Part shown: piece after piece, positions 19,536 to 30,631 of the stretch
Position numbering within the stretch: the stretch's first letter is position 1
Layout: each line of letters starts with the position of its first letter
NCBI RefSeq assembly: GCF_022842375.1
Contig: NZ_JALHPR010000017.1
Coordinates: 1 to 64,000, forward strand
DNA length: 64,000 nucleotides
Source of the DNA: Elioraea sp.
GTDB lineage: Bacteria; Pseudomonadota; Alphaproteobacteria; Acetobacterales; Acetobacteraceae
Reading direction: 5' to 3'
Position numbers and translations under genes: made by a program
The notes under the pieces: generated by a model
The model's database searches: none
Told to the model about the DNA's origin: nothing
Seen by the model: only the letters and a program-made list of their open reading frames with translations

Positions 19536-19606
19536 TCTCGCTCGCCGCACCCAGTCATGAACAGGCGTCCGGCAGGTGCCGGGGCCAGCAGCGAAGGAGA
19601 ACGAAC

Positions 19607-20116
19607 ATGAGCAGCAAGAGCAAGGCAGCCCCCGCGGCCGGCGTCGAGGCGGTGGACGCGATGGTGAAGACCGGGACCGAAGCGGCGACCAAGGGCTTCG
19701 AGCAGGCCCAGGCCGCGATGAAGCAGCAGATCGACGAGGCGCAGAAGCACGCCGCCGCGGCGCAGAAGGGCATCGAGGAGGCGCTCGCCTTCGGGCGTGG
19801 CAACCTCGAGGCGTTCATCCAGTCCTCGACGATCCTGACCGAGGGCATGCAGGAGATGGCCCGCGCGTCGATGGCGATGAGCCAGGCCGCGCTCGCCGAG
19901 GGCATCGAGACGGCGAAGGCGTTCGCCGCCGTGAAGTCCGTCCGCGAGGCAATCGACCTGCAGGCGGCCTTCGCCAAGACCTCGACGGAGAAGCTTGTCG
20001 CCGAGACGACGAAGCTTTCCGAGAGCTCCGCCAAGCTCGCCGAGAAGGCTTTCGCGCCCGTGATCGAGCGCGTGAACCTCGCGGTGGCGACCTTTGGCAA
20101 GCCGATTGCGGCCTGA
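19607..20116 (+). CDS. phasin family protein
   Basis: A 169-residue, highly helical, Ala/Lys/Glu-rich protein without membrane segments or signal peptide. The arrangement is that of Phasin_2-type proteins that coat polyhydroxyalkanoate granules: an N-terminal KAAPAAGVEAVDAM stretch, a helix with TKGFEQAQAAMKQQ near residue 27-40, GNLEAFIQSSTILTEGMQEM near 66-85, and LQAAFAKTSTEKLV near 120-133. The start at 19607 has GAAGGAG 8 bases upstream. Two PhaR-like sites flank the promoter and two hairpins follow the stop, so this is probably a single-gene transcript. No PHA synthase or depolymerase gene is in the window. Confidence 0.88.
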   Translation: MSSKSKAAPAAGVEAVDAMVKTGTEAATKGFEQAQAAMKQQIDEAQKHAAAAQKGIEEALAFGRGNLEAFIQSSTILTEGMQEMARASMAMSQAALAEGIETAKAFAAVKSVREAIDLQAAFAKTSTEKLVAETTKLSESSAKLAEKAFAPVIERVNLAVATFGKPIAA

Positions 20117-20158
20117 GCGCCGGTCTGGAGCAGGATGGTCTGCACCAGCTTGATGCAG

Positions 20159-20179
20159 CCTGCCGGGAAAACCGGCAGG
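20159..20179 (+). other. hairpin without T-run after phasin
   Basis: CCTGCCGG (20159-20166) and CCGGCAGG (20172-20179) form a perfect 8-bp stem with loop GAAAA, 42 bp after the phasin stop. It has no T-run, so it may protect the 3' end of the message or pause polymerase. Confidence 0.6.
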
Positions 20180-20188
20180 GTGATCTGG

Positions 20189-20216
20189 AAGGGCCCGGCA
20201 CTTGCCGGGCCCTTTT
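20189..20216 (+). terminator. intrinsic terminator of the phasin gene
   Basis: AAGGGCCCGGCA (20189-20200) pairs perfectly with TGCCGGGCCCTT (20203-20214), a 12-bp G+C-rich stem with a very tight loop, ending in TTTT (20213-20216). It is the clearest rho-independent terminator in the window. Confidence 0.85.
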
Positions 20217-20442
20217 CGCATCCGCGGGCACGAGGGATCGCTTTACGGTCCCTGAACCGGATGGGCGCAGCATCGGCGAATGACGATTCCCGACGCGCAT
20301 GCCACGGCACACCCTTTCCGCGACGCCGCCGCATCCGATATCATGATCAGGCGGCGACGCGGCGATGGGCCGGGCCGCCACGGCGAGAGGGGGCCGGGCC
20401 ACCTTGGCACTCCCCGAACAGGCACAGCGCGACACCGAGGCC

Positions 20443-20781
20443 ATGAGCGACACGGACAAGCGGGGCAATCAGGGCGGCGAGAACCCACCGGGAACGGGCG
20501 TCGTCATCAAGGCGCGCCCGAAGACCCGCAAGCCCAGCATGTACAAGGTGCTGATGCTGAACGACGACTACACGCCGATGGAGTTCGTCGTCCACGTGCT
20601 GGAGCGGTTCTTCAACAAGAACCGCGAGGAGGCGACGCGCATCATGCTGCATGTGCATCGCCGCGGCGTGGGCGTGTGCGGCGTGTTCACCTACGAGGTG
20701 GCGGAAACCAAGGTCACGCAGGTGATGGACCTGGCCCGCCAGCATCAGCACCCGCTCCAGTGCACCATCGAGAAGGAGTGA
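20443..20781 (+). CDS. clpS: ATP-dependent Clp protease adaptor ClpS
   Basis: A 112-residue adaptor that delivers N-end-rule substrates to ClpAP. The N-degron binding pocket motif [19 protein letters not shown] is at about residues 43-61, with the ClpA-contacting [19 protein letters not shown] near 76-94. The N-terminal 25 residues are a disordered extension, as usual. The start is ATG at 20443; an in-frame ATG at 20365 would add 26 unlikely residues. clpA follows 200 bp downstream, the classical arrangement. The gap to clpA has a GGACCC/GGGTCC dyad (20849-20854 with 20867-20872) but no clear terminator. Confidence 0.95.
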   Translation: MSDTDKRGNQGGENPPGTGVVIKARPKTRKPSMYKVLMLNDDYTPMEFVVHVLERFFNKNREEATRIMLHVHRRGVGVCGVFTYEVAETKVTQVMDLARQHQHPLQCTIEKE

Positions 20782-20981
20782 CCCTTCCGGTTGCGCCCTT
20801 CCGATTCAGCGGGCGGGCACGATATCTGCATTGCCCATCGTCGTGATGGGACCCTTCCTCCCGATGGGGTCCTGCGCGTGAGGGGCATCGACCAGGGCTG
20901 GGGCTGTCAGGCGGCGCCGCCGCCACGTTCCCCGCCCCGGAAACGGCCGTAGCCAGGACGGCCAGGCAAGGAGCGCTGCGC

Positions 20982-23330
<2,349 letters not shown>

Positions 23331-23336
23331 CGCGCG

Positions 23337-23388
23337 CCCCTCACCCTGATCCCCCCCCCGGGGGGGGGAGAGGGGACGGTGGGGTGGG
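23337..23388. repeat. dispersed palindromic repeat, copy 1
   Basis: A member of a repeat family starting CCCCTCACCCTGAT and ending GGGGAGAGGGGACGG. Its centre is nine C followed by nine G (23351-23368), an 18-bp perfect palindrome. It sits between the 3' ends of clpA and the convergent PEP-CTERM gene, where it could also act as a bidirectional transcription stop. Confidence 0.75.
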
Positions 23389-23451
23389 ATGTCGCGCAAC
23401 ACCATCCATCGCAGCGTCGCTCCGGCTACGACGGCGAGGACCATTGCGGCT

Positions 23452-24108
23452 TCATCCGGCTCTCGCCCGTGGCCGTCTGGCCCCCCGGGCACCCGCGAGG
23501 CCGAGCATGGCGAGCGCCGAGGCCACGAGCAGCGCCGTACCAGGCTCGGGGATGCGCGTGACATAGGTGTAGCTCGCCTCGAACGCCCGGCCGTCGAATG
23601 CGTTGATGTAGCCCGGCTGCCCTGGTTCGGGCTTGTAGAAGAACGTGGTGTCATCGGCCGTGATCTCGAAGAACAGCCTGTTGGCGTAGAAATCGAGCGG
23701 CGAGGATGGCGTGTCCGCCAGGCTGCCGGGTTCTCCGATACGGGGGAAGAACGGGCTGGAATAGACGAACACGCCCTGCGCACCGGGGGCGGAGTTGAAG
23801 CGCAGGATGTCGGTCGAGCTGACATCGCAGAGAGCGAGCGACAGGCACAGCTGGACATCGCCTGCGACCATGAGCGCTGGGTCGGATGCGTTCGCGATGA
23901 AGTAGCTGAGAACGGCCCCGAGCCCGCCAGGGCCCGGGTCGGGGCCGACCATCCCCTGGGGATACGGGTCCTGCAGTTCTCCCTGGAGGAAGAAGGCCGC
24001 CGTGCCGTGGGAATCGAACGTCCAGTGCAAGCGCTCGGAAGCCTGTGCGGGTGCGTTGAGCGAGAGGGCGGCAAGCCAGAGGATCAGTGCAGCGGCGGAA
24101 CGGAGCAT
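23452..24108 (-). CDS. PEP-CTERM sorting-domain exported protein
   Basis: A 218-residue secreted protein. A signal peptide covers residues 1 to about 24 (MLRSAAALILWLAALSLNA, cut near AQA/S). The body of about 165 residues is beta-rich with no family I recognise. The C-terminus is a clear PEP-CTERM sorting tag: the IPEPGTA motif, a hydrophobic helix (LLVASALAMLGLAG) and an Arg-rich tail. In other bacteria such proteins are cleaved by exosortase (EpsH) and linked to exopolysaccharide export; no exosortase gene is in this window. The start at 24108 has an AAGGAGAG ribosome site. Neighbours do not help to assign a role. Confidence 0.8.
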   Translation of the reverse strand: MLRSAAALILWLAALSLNAPAQASERLHWTFDSHGTAAFFLQGELQDPYPQGMVGPDPGPGGLGAVLSYFIANASDPALMVAGDVQLCLSLALCDVSSTDILRFNSAPGAQGVFVYSSPFFPRIGEPGSLADTPSSPLDFYANRLFFEITADDTTFFYKPEPGQPGYINAFDGRAFEASYTYVTRIPEPGTALLVASALAMLGLAGARGARRPRARAG

Positions 24109-24212
24109 TAGCGCTCTCCTTGTTGACCGCGAACGTTCCGCTTCTTCTAGGCTTTCCACGCCTGGGTTCCGTTGAGGTGGCTCAACGCGGCAGCGTCACG
24201 CCCCTCCCGATT

Positions 24213-24234
24213 TCGGCGCGCGGCCGCGCGCCGA
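24213..24234. repeat. 22-bp perfect palindrome
   Basis: Positions 24213-24223 are the exact reverse complement of 24224-24234. The sequence is nearly all G and C, with the core CGCGGCCGCG. No T-run follows on either strand, so it is not an ordinary intrinsic terminator. It could be a binding site or a hairpin in the leader of either divergent gene. Confidence 0.7.
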
Positions 24235-24320
24235 CCTCCGCGGCGGCAGCAACCGCAAGCGCTCCGGGCTGTCGAAATGGCAGATGTCATCAACCCGCTC
24301 GGCCCTGCAGCCGCGCGCCC

Positions 24321-24358
24321 GGGAGAAGGGAAGCGGGAGAAGGGAAGTGGGAAGGGGG
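24321..24358 (+). repeat. purine tract of 14-bp repeats with G-quadruplex pattern
   Basis: GGGAGAAGGGAAGC (24321-24334) is repeated as GGGAGAAGGGAAGT (24335-24348), then GGGAAGGGGG. All but two bases are purines on the plus strand. Six runs of at least three G with loops of 2-4 bases fit the usual G-quadruplex pattern. It lies about 170 bp before the Fnr-like gene on its coding strand. Confidence 0.7.
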
Positions 24359-24465
24359 ACGGCGCGCCCCCCGTGCGCGGCTTTCCGGCCGATACCTCGC
24401 CGTCCGGGCCGCGCACATCTTTTCATGCGCGTGCACTGAGTGAATGACACACCTATGCAAGTGGA

Positions 24466-24525
24466 ATTGTCCTGCGCTAAGGTCTTCGTAACAACGAAGA
24501 CAGCGAATCAACCGGGTAGGACAAT
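24466..24525 (+). promoter_or_regulatory. nested inverted-repeat leader covering the ribosome site of the Fnr-like gene
   Basis: An inner perfect hairpin pairs GTCTTCGT (24482-24489) with ACGAAGAC (24494-24501) across AACA, extended by CGCT (24475-24478) with AGCG (24502-24505). An outer arm ATTGTCCT (24466-24473) is the exact complement of AGGACAAT (24518-24525), which contains the AGGA ribosome site of the gene starting at 24529. If formed in the mRNA, the outer stem would hide that site. Confidence 0.5.
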
Positions 24526-24528
24526 CCC

Positions 24529-25269
24529 ATGGCAGTGGCGGAGACATTCCGCGTCGTTGCCCAGCGTATCGGTACGCTTCCCGAGCCCTGTGCGCATTGC
24601 GACGCCCGTGAGCGCAATTTCTGCGCGGCCCTCGACCCCGCGGAGATGGCCGAATTTTCGCGCGTGATGACCGAGGCGACCGTCTCGCCAGGCGGCATGC
24701 TGTTCCATGAGGGAACGCCGGCCGACTACGTGATGAACGTCACCTCGGGCACTGTGAAGATGTTCAAGCTGCTCGGCGACGGGCGGCGCCAGATCCTCGG
24801 CTTCCGGTTTGCCGGCGATTTCCTCGGGCTCTCCGCCGGCACCGACTATGTCTACAGCGCCGAGGCACTGGCCGAGAGCCAGCTTTGCCGCTTCCCACGG
24901 CGCAAACTCGATGGCCTGCGCGAGCGCTTCCCCGGCCTCAACCGTCGCCTGCTGGCGCTGTCGATCGACGAGCTGACGGCCGCGCAGGAGCAACTCCTGC
25001 TGCTCGGCCGCAAGACGGCCGAGGAGAGGCTCGTCTCCTTCCTCATCCTGTTGTCGCAGGGCCAGGTGCGCCGCGGCCTCCGCCCCGATCCGGTGACGCT
25101 GCCGATGACGCGGAGCGACATCGCCGACTACCTCGGCCTGACCATCGAGACGGTGAGCAGGACCTTCTCCAGCCTGCGAAAGAAACGTCTGATCGAGCTC
25201 GAGGACACGACGCACGTGCATCTCGTCGATCGCGACAAGCTCGAGGAGATGGCCGCCGGCTTCGCCTGA
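24529..25269 (+). CDS. Fnr/FixK-family oxygen-responsive transcription regulator
   Basis: A 246-residue Crp/Fnr regulator. The N-terminus has Cys21-X2-Cys24-X7-Cys32 and an internal Cys120, the set expected to hold an oxygen-sensitive 4Fe-4S cluster in FnrN/FnrL-type proteins. A cyclic-nucleotide-type beta-roll (about 40-130) and a long dimer helix follow. The C-terminal helix-turn-helix contains LTIETVSRTFSSLRKK, whose E--SR residues match Fnr proteins that read TTGAT half-sites. It would switch micro-oxic and anaerobic genes. An AGGA ribosome site lies 7 bases before the ATG, inside an unusual inverted-repeat leader. Genes it controls are not visible here. Confidence 0.92.
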   Translation: MAVAETFRVVAQRIGTLPEPCAHCDARERNFCAALDPAEMAEFSRVMTEATVSPGGMLFHEGTPADYVMNVTSGTVKMFKLLGDGRRQILGFRFAGDFLGLSAGTDYVYSAEALAESQLCRFPRRKLDGLRERFPGLNRRLLALSIDELTAAQEQLLLLGRKTAEERLVSFLILLSQGQVRRGLRPDPVTLPMTRSDIADYLGLTIETVSRTFSSLRKKRLIELEDTTHVHLVDRDKLEEMAAGFA

Positions 25270-25284
25270 CGGCCGGACCCGCTG

Positions 25285-26385
25285 CTACCTGATGAACACC
25301 TGCACTTCGGTCGCCGGCACGTCGCGGCGGGTGGCGGCGGAGAGGATCACCCTCTCCGACGGCAAGCCCATCTCGACCAGCGCGCGGGCAACGCCCTCTG
25401 CCTGGCGGCGTGCCTCCGAGGCTGCACGCGCCTGGTCAGCCGGCTCGCCGCGAGCAGGCGCGATGCCGACGAGCTCGAACGCGACACCCGGGTTCCGATC
25501 GAGCGCCGATGACACGGCCTCGTAGAGCGGCTGGCGATAGGCAACGTCAGGCCTGTCGAAACGGATCGTCACGAGGGGCCGCCGCGTCGCCGCGGCCGGG
25601 GCGGGCCTGGGCTGCAGCGCCGGCGAGGTGGCGATCCGCTGCGACAGCGGCGCGCCGAACATCCTGCCCGAGTTGATCGCAAGCCCGAGCGAGCCAATCG
25701 TCCGCCGTTCCGAGGCCACGGCGGCCGACTGGCGGCTGATATCGTCGGTGATCTCGTTCAGCAGGCGGTCGATCGTCACGATGGTGCGGGAGGTATCGTC
25801 CTCGAGCGCATCGAGGTTGCGGTGATCCTGGTCGATGCCGCCCGAGAGCCGGAAGGCGGAGCGGATCGAGTTTTGAAGGAAGCCGGCTGAGGAGGCGTTG
25901 GAGGCGACGCGCGTCGAGAGGCCGGAGAGCCGCGAGAGGTTCTGGTCGAGCTGGCCCAGCAGCCCCTGCGCCTCGTTGAGCTGGGCGATCAGCTCGGGGT
26001 TGCCGGGTGTGGTGCCGACCTGCAGGCGTGCGGTGACGTTGCCGACGAGCGTCTGGTACCGCGCGGTCTGGTCGGCCATCGCGGCGCGGACGACGCGGAA
26101 TTCCTGCGCATTGTCGACCACGCCGCCCTTCAGCGAGCCGAGATCGGAACCGAGCTGCTGCACCCGGCCATCCACCACGGTTCCGGTCGGCACGAGCCGT
26201 GGCGGGGTGGCGGAGAGGGTGCCGGCATCGGCCGGCAGCGGCGCTGGGGTGAGCTGCTGCCCGCCCTGGAACTGGGCGCACGCAGCAAGACCGACCAGGA
26301 GGACGAGGGCGGCGGCGAGGCGTTCCGCACGGACGCGGGCGCGGCCATGCTTCTGGGCGGCATCCAGGGGGCTGCGCGCATGCAT
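25285..26385 (-). CDS. lipoprotein with OmpA-like C-terminal region
   Basis: A 366-residue predicted lipoprotein. After a basic N-terminus a hydrophobic segment (AALVLLVGLAAC) ends in a lipobox with lipidation Cys36. The middle (about 70-250) is helical, Gln/Leu/Asn-rich and probably coiled-coil (AQLNEAQGLLGQLDQNLSRL). The last 100 residues look like the OmpA peptidoglycan-associating fold (LVTIRFDRPDVAYRQPLYEAV, then RRQAEGVARALVEMGLP and VEVFI-type ending EVQVFIR). It may tie the outer membrane to peptidoglycan. The start ATG at 26385 lacks a strong ribosome site. It lies 15 bp from the convergent Fnr-like gene. The OmpA assignment is by pattern. Confidence 0.65.
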   Translation of the reverse strand: MHARSPLDAAQKHGRARVRAERLAAALVLLVGLAACAQFQGGQQLTPAPLPADAGTLSATPPRLVPTGTVVDGRVQQLGSDLGSLKGGVVDNAQEFRVVRAAMADQTARYQTLVGNVTARLQVGTTPGNPELIAQLNEAQGLLGQLDQNLSRLSGLSTRVASNASSAGFLQNSIRSAFRLSGGIDQDHRNLDALEDDTSRTIVTIDRLLNEITDDISRQSAAVASERRTIGSLGLAINSGRMFGAPLSQRIATSPALQPRPAPAAATRRPLVTIRFDRPDVAYRQPLYEAVSSALDRNPGVAFELVGIAPARGEPADQARAASEARRQAEGVARALVEMGLPSERVILSAATRRDVPATEVQVFIR

Positions 26386-26568
26386 CGTGTCGTTCTGGTC
26401 CCCGTCGCGTGCGTGAAGCTCAATCGGAGGCGGGTGTAGCTGCGAGGTTTTTCTCTAGCACCTGCTGCGCGGAGGGGTCGAGGGGGGACGAGGCGAGTCG
26501 CGGCCCCTCGGGTCGTCGCAGGTCAGGCGCTGCGTGCCTGAGCGACTGTCGAACGGGGTGGTGCGGTG

Positions 26569-26670
26569 CCCTCACCCTGTCCCTCTCCCCCGAGGGGGAG
26601 AGGGGACCCTGGGGCGAGGTATCGCCGATGCGTCCCCTCTCCCGCCTTCGGGAGAGGGACAGGGTGAGGG
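26569..26670. repeat. dispersed palindromic repeat, inverted pair (copies 2 and 3)
   Basis: Two copies face each other. The outer arms 26569-26589 and 26650-26670 are exact reverse complements over 21 bp. Inside, the left copy has CTCTCCCCCGAGGGGGAGAG and the right copy CTCTCCCGCCTTCGGGAGAG as separate hairpins. The pair ends 10 bp after the lepA stop codon and may serve as its terminator. Confidence 0.85.
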
Positions 26671-26680
26671 GAACGCCGCC

Positions 26681-28486
<1,806 letters not shown>

Positions 28487-28604
28487 CGGTGCCTGCTGGT
28501 CGGGGCGGGCCTGAGTGCCGCTGCCCCCTACGCCTTCCACTTAGGGCAGATGGCCCGGAAGTCAAAGTGCTACCGCGTGGCGCCCTGCCCCGGCATGCCG
28601 TCAC

Positions 28605-29147
28605 CTAGCCGCGCTGGTCGAGTGCCTGCGCAACCCGCGCGGCGGCGCGGCCCAGCGTTGCCGCATCGTCGCGCGCGACCGCGAGCACCATCGCACCCTG
28701 GAGTGCCGCGATCGCGAACTCCGCGTCTTCGGCGCTGCCGAGGGCTTCGGTGGCCCAGCCGACCAGGCGCTCGTAGAAGGCCGCGACGGCGGCGGCGACA
28801 GGCTCCGGCAGGTCACGGCGTGCGGCGCCGAGCATGGCGCAGAGGCAGGCAGCGCCCGTTGCAGCCCCCGTGCTGCCGAAGCCTGCCATGTAGGCGCCGA
28901 TCAGCCTGTCGCGCGCATCCGCACCAGAGGGCGGGCCCAGCGCGTCGATGAAGCGGTCGGCGTAGCGGTCAACCAGGGCGCGGCCAAGATCGGCCTTCTG
29001 CGCGAAGTAGTAGTGAACGCTCGCACTCCTGATCCCGACATCGGCTGCGAGGTCGCGGAACGAGGCGGCGGCGAATCCGCCGCGCCGCACCCGCCGCTCT
29101 GCGGCATCGAGGATGCCATCGACTGTCTCTGACCGCGCCGCGCTCAT
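28605..29147 (-). CDS. TetR/AcrR-family repressor
   Basis: A 180-residue regulator. The N-terminal helix-turn-helix (residues about 8-55) has the family pattern: GILDAAERRVRRGGFAAASF, then DLAADVGIRSASVHYYFAQK, where SVHYYF is the recognition helix end. The C-terminal ligand-binding helical domain contains two Cys in AACLCAMLGA near 96-105. It is divergent from the GST gene with 87 bp between the starts, and that gap holds two related operator-like dyads, so it probably represses both itself and the GST gene. Inducer unknown. Confidence 0.9.
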   Translation of the reverse strand: MSAARSETVDGILDAAERRVRRGGFAAASFRDLAADVGIRSASVHYYFAQKADLGRALVDRYADRFIDALGPPSGADARDRLIGAYMAGFGSTGAATGAACLCAMLGAARRDLPEPVAAAVAAFYERLVGWATEALGSAEDAEFAIAALQGAMVLAVARDDAATLGRAAARVAQALDQRG

Positions 29148-29154
29148 GAAGTGA

Positions 29155-29172
29155 CTATCTATCAGCCGATAG
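29155..29172. promoter_or_regulatory. TetR operator candidate, copy 1
   Basis: CTATCTATC-AGCC-GATAG: arms CTATC (29159-29163) and GATAG (29168-29172) around a 4-bp spacer, with an extra CTATC in front. It lies 8 bp before the TetR-family gene start on the other strand and just upstream of the GST -35 box. Confidence 0.5.
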
Positions 29173-29175
29173 GTG

Positions 29176-29181
29176 TTGACA
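29176..29181 (+). promoter_or_regulatory. consensus -35 box of the GST promoter
   Basis: TTGACA is a perfect -35 hexamer. The -10 is less clear; CATCTA/TCATCT around 29201-29208 are the best candidates and would be covered by the second operator-like dyad. Confidence 0.45.
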
Positions 29182-29204
29182 AGAAACCCGCTGGCTGTCC
29201 TCAT

Positions 29205-29222
29205 CTATCTATCGATAGACAG
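29205..29222. promoter_or_regulatory. TetR operator candidate, copy 2
   Basis: CTATCTATCGATAGACAG has a perfect 12-bp palindromic core (29208-29219, TCTATCGATAGA) with further matching outer bases. It shares CTATCTATC with copy 1 and overlaps the GST -10/start region, a usual repressor position. Confidence 0.55.
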
Positions 29223-29234
29223 GGAGTGCGAGCA

Positions 29235-29861
29235 GTGCAGATCCATGAGTTCAAGGGCTTCCCCAACCCCGCGCGTGTGCGCATGGCGCTGGCCGAGAAG
29301 GGCCTGTTCGATGCTGCCTCCTTCGTCCAGGTCGACGTGCCTGGCGGAGCGCATCGCGAGCCTGCGTATCTCGCGATCAATGACCAGGGCGTGGTGCCCA
29401 GCCTCGTGCTCGACGATGGCACGGTGATCTGCGAGTGCACCGCCATCACCGAGTATCTCGACCACCTTGCAGGGGACCCTGTGCTGACCGGCCGTGGGGC
29501 GAAGGAGCGGGCGATGATCCACATGGTGCAGCGCCGCGTCGAGGCCGGCTTCCTCGATGCGGTGGCGACCTATTTCCACCATGCCACGCCAGGCCTCGGC
29601 CCGCTGATCGAGACGCACCAGAACCCTGTCTGGGGCGAGCGCCAGCGCGAGCGGGCCATCGCCACCATGCATTGGATGGAGCAGCGCCTTGCCGCCAGCG
29701 ACTACTTGGTGATGGACCGGTTCACCATCGCCGACATCACCGCCTTCGCCGGCTTCGCTTTCGCCGGCTTCGCCGCCATCCCGATCCCCGATGCCTGCCC
29801 GCGGCTTGCCGCGTATGCCGAGCGGCTGCGCGCGCGGCCGTCGGCCGCCGTTGCCGCATGA
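29235..29861 (+). CDS. glutathione S-transferase family protein
   Basis: A 208-residue cytosolic protein with a thioredoxin-fold N-terminal domain (about 1-78) and an all-helical C-terminal domain. The cis-proline turn is in QGVVPSLVLDDG near residue 50-61, followed by the glutathione-binding CECTAITEYLDHL near 65-77. The C-terminal ADITAFAGFAF near 168-178 is the conserved N-capping box region. The start chosen is GTG at 29235, 8 bases after AGGGAG; an in-frame ATG at 29151 would run through the operator region. It is followed by a cupin gene after 10 bp and lies divergent to the TetR gene, which suggests inducible detoxification. Confidence 0.88.
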   Translation: MQIHEFKGFPNPARVRMALAEKGLFDAASFVQVDVPGGAHREPAYLAINDQGVVPSLVLDDGTVICECTAITEYLDHLAGDPVLTGRGAKERAMIHMVQRRVEAGFLDAVATYFHHATPGLGPLIETHQNPVWGERQRERAIATMHWMEQRLAASDYLVMDRFTIADITAFAGFAFAGFAAIPIPDACPRLAAYAERLRARPSAAVAA

Positions 29862-29871
29862 GGTCCGTACG

Positions 29872-30555
29872 ATGAACCTCAACGCGGATTTCACCCTCCG
29901 CGCGGCGGTGCATGGCGCGGCGAGCCCCTGGGTTGCCTCGCCGACCGTGGGCGTTGACCGCCGCATGCTCGACCGCATTGGCGGGGAGGTCGCGCGCGCG
30001 ACCTCCATCGTCCGCTACGCGCCGGCGAGCCGCTTTCCCGCCCACACCCATGGCGGCGGCGAGGAGTTCCTGGTGCTCGAGGGGGTGTTCCAGGATGAGC
30101 ATGGCGACTTCCCCGCCGGCACCTATGTCCGCAACCCGCCGACCTCGCGGCACATGCCGGGCTCCGATCCGGGCTGCGTCATCCTCGTGAAGCTCTGGCA
30201 GTTCGACACCGACGACCGCACCCAGCTGCGCATCGACACGACCCGGCTGGAGGTCTTCCCCGATCCTGCGCGCCCCGGGGTCGAGGCTGCCTCGCTGTTC
30301 CGCGACGGCCGCGAGGCGGTGCGCATGGAACGGTGGCTGCCGGATCGCGAGATCCGCATCGATGCCGAAGGCGGGGCGGAGGTGTTCGTGCTCGAGGGCG
30401 GTTTCAGCGAGGGCGGGGAGACGTTCGGCCCCCATGGCTGGCTCCGCCTTCCAGCGGGGGCCGACGGGGTAGCGCGGGTCGGCGCCAAGGGCGCGCGCGT
30501 CTGGATCAAGACTGGCCATCTCCGCGAGGGCCTGCTGAACCCGCCCCCTGGCTGA
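29872..30555 (+). CDS. cupin-domain protein, ChrR-like
   Basis: A 227-residue protein with two cupin-like barrels. The first has metal-binding His residues in FPAHTHGGGEEFLVLEGVF near residue 53-71 and the second cupin motif in FPAGTYVRNPPTSRH near 78-92. The second barrel (about 125-215) has AEVFVLEGGFSEGGETF but lacks the His pair. The layout resembles the C-terminal sensing domain of ChrR, the zinc anti-sigma factor, without its N-terminal sigma-binding part. It could bind metal or a small ligand. It follows the GST gene by 10 bp, probably in its operon. Confidence 0.78.
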   Translation: MNLNADFTLRAAVHGAASPWVASPTVGVDRRMLDRIGGEVARATSIVRYAPASRFPAHTHGGGEEFLVLEGVFQDEHGDFPAGTYVRNPPTSRHMPGSDPGCVILVKLWQFDTDDRTQLRIDTTRLEVFPDPARPGVEAASLFRDGREAVRMERWLPDREIRIDAEGGAEVFVLEGGFSEGGETFGPHGWLRLPAGADGVARVGAKGARVWIKTGHLREGLLNPPPG

Positions 30556-30631
30556 GGGGCGCGGCATCGGTTGACTTGGTCGCCCATCGCCACGAGCCTT
30601 GCCGCAAACGACGCGGGAAGGAAACGGGGCG

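Larger units (their letters stand above)
19295..19606. other. divergent intergenic region between dacF-type gene and phasin gene
   Basis: This 312-bp gap holds no supported gene. It contains a minus-strand hairpin with a T-run (19386-19412), two related dyads (19462-19478 and 19520-19535) and a probable phasin promoter between them. These are listed separately. The 90 bp next to the carboxypeptidase gene show nothing distinctive beyond its ribosome site. Confidence 0.6.
20117..20442. other. intergenic region between phasin and clpS
   Basis: The first 100 bp hold two consecutive hairpins, the second an intrinsic terminator. In the remaining 226 bp up to clpS I find no supported gene, repeat or convincing promoter; a TATCAT at about 20339 is the only -10-like hexamer and lacks a good -35 partner. 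Confidence 0.5.
24109..24528. other. 420-bp divergent intergenic region before the Fnr-like gene
   Basis: No supported gene is present. From left to right the region holds the ribosome site of the PEP-CTERM gene, a 22-bp perfect palindrome (24213-24234), a purine tract made of 14-bp repeats (24321-24358), and a nested inverted-repeat leader before the Fnr-like gene (24466-24525). Each is listed separately. I see no TTGAT-N4-ATCAA Fnr box. Confidence 0.6.

Noticed and set aside
20849-20872. GGACCC/GGGTCC dyad between clpS and clpA as terminator
   Set aside because: The stem is 6 bp with a 12-base loop and has no T-run.
24430-24528. An Fnr box for autoregulation of the Fnr-like gene
   Set aside because: No TTGAT-N4-ATCAA or close variant is present; only a lone ATCAA half-site near 24507.
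30571-30599. TTGACT upstream of the IlvD/Edd gene as a promoter
   Set aside because: The -35 is good, but no acceptable -10 lies 16-19 bp downstream.
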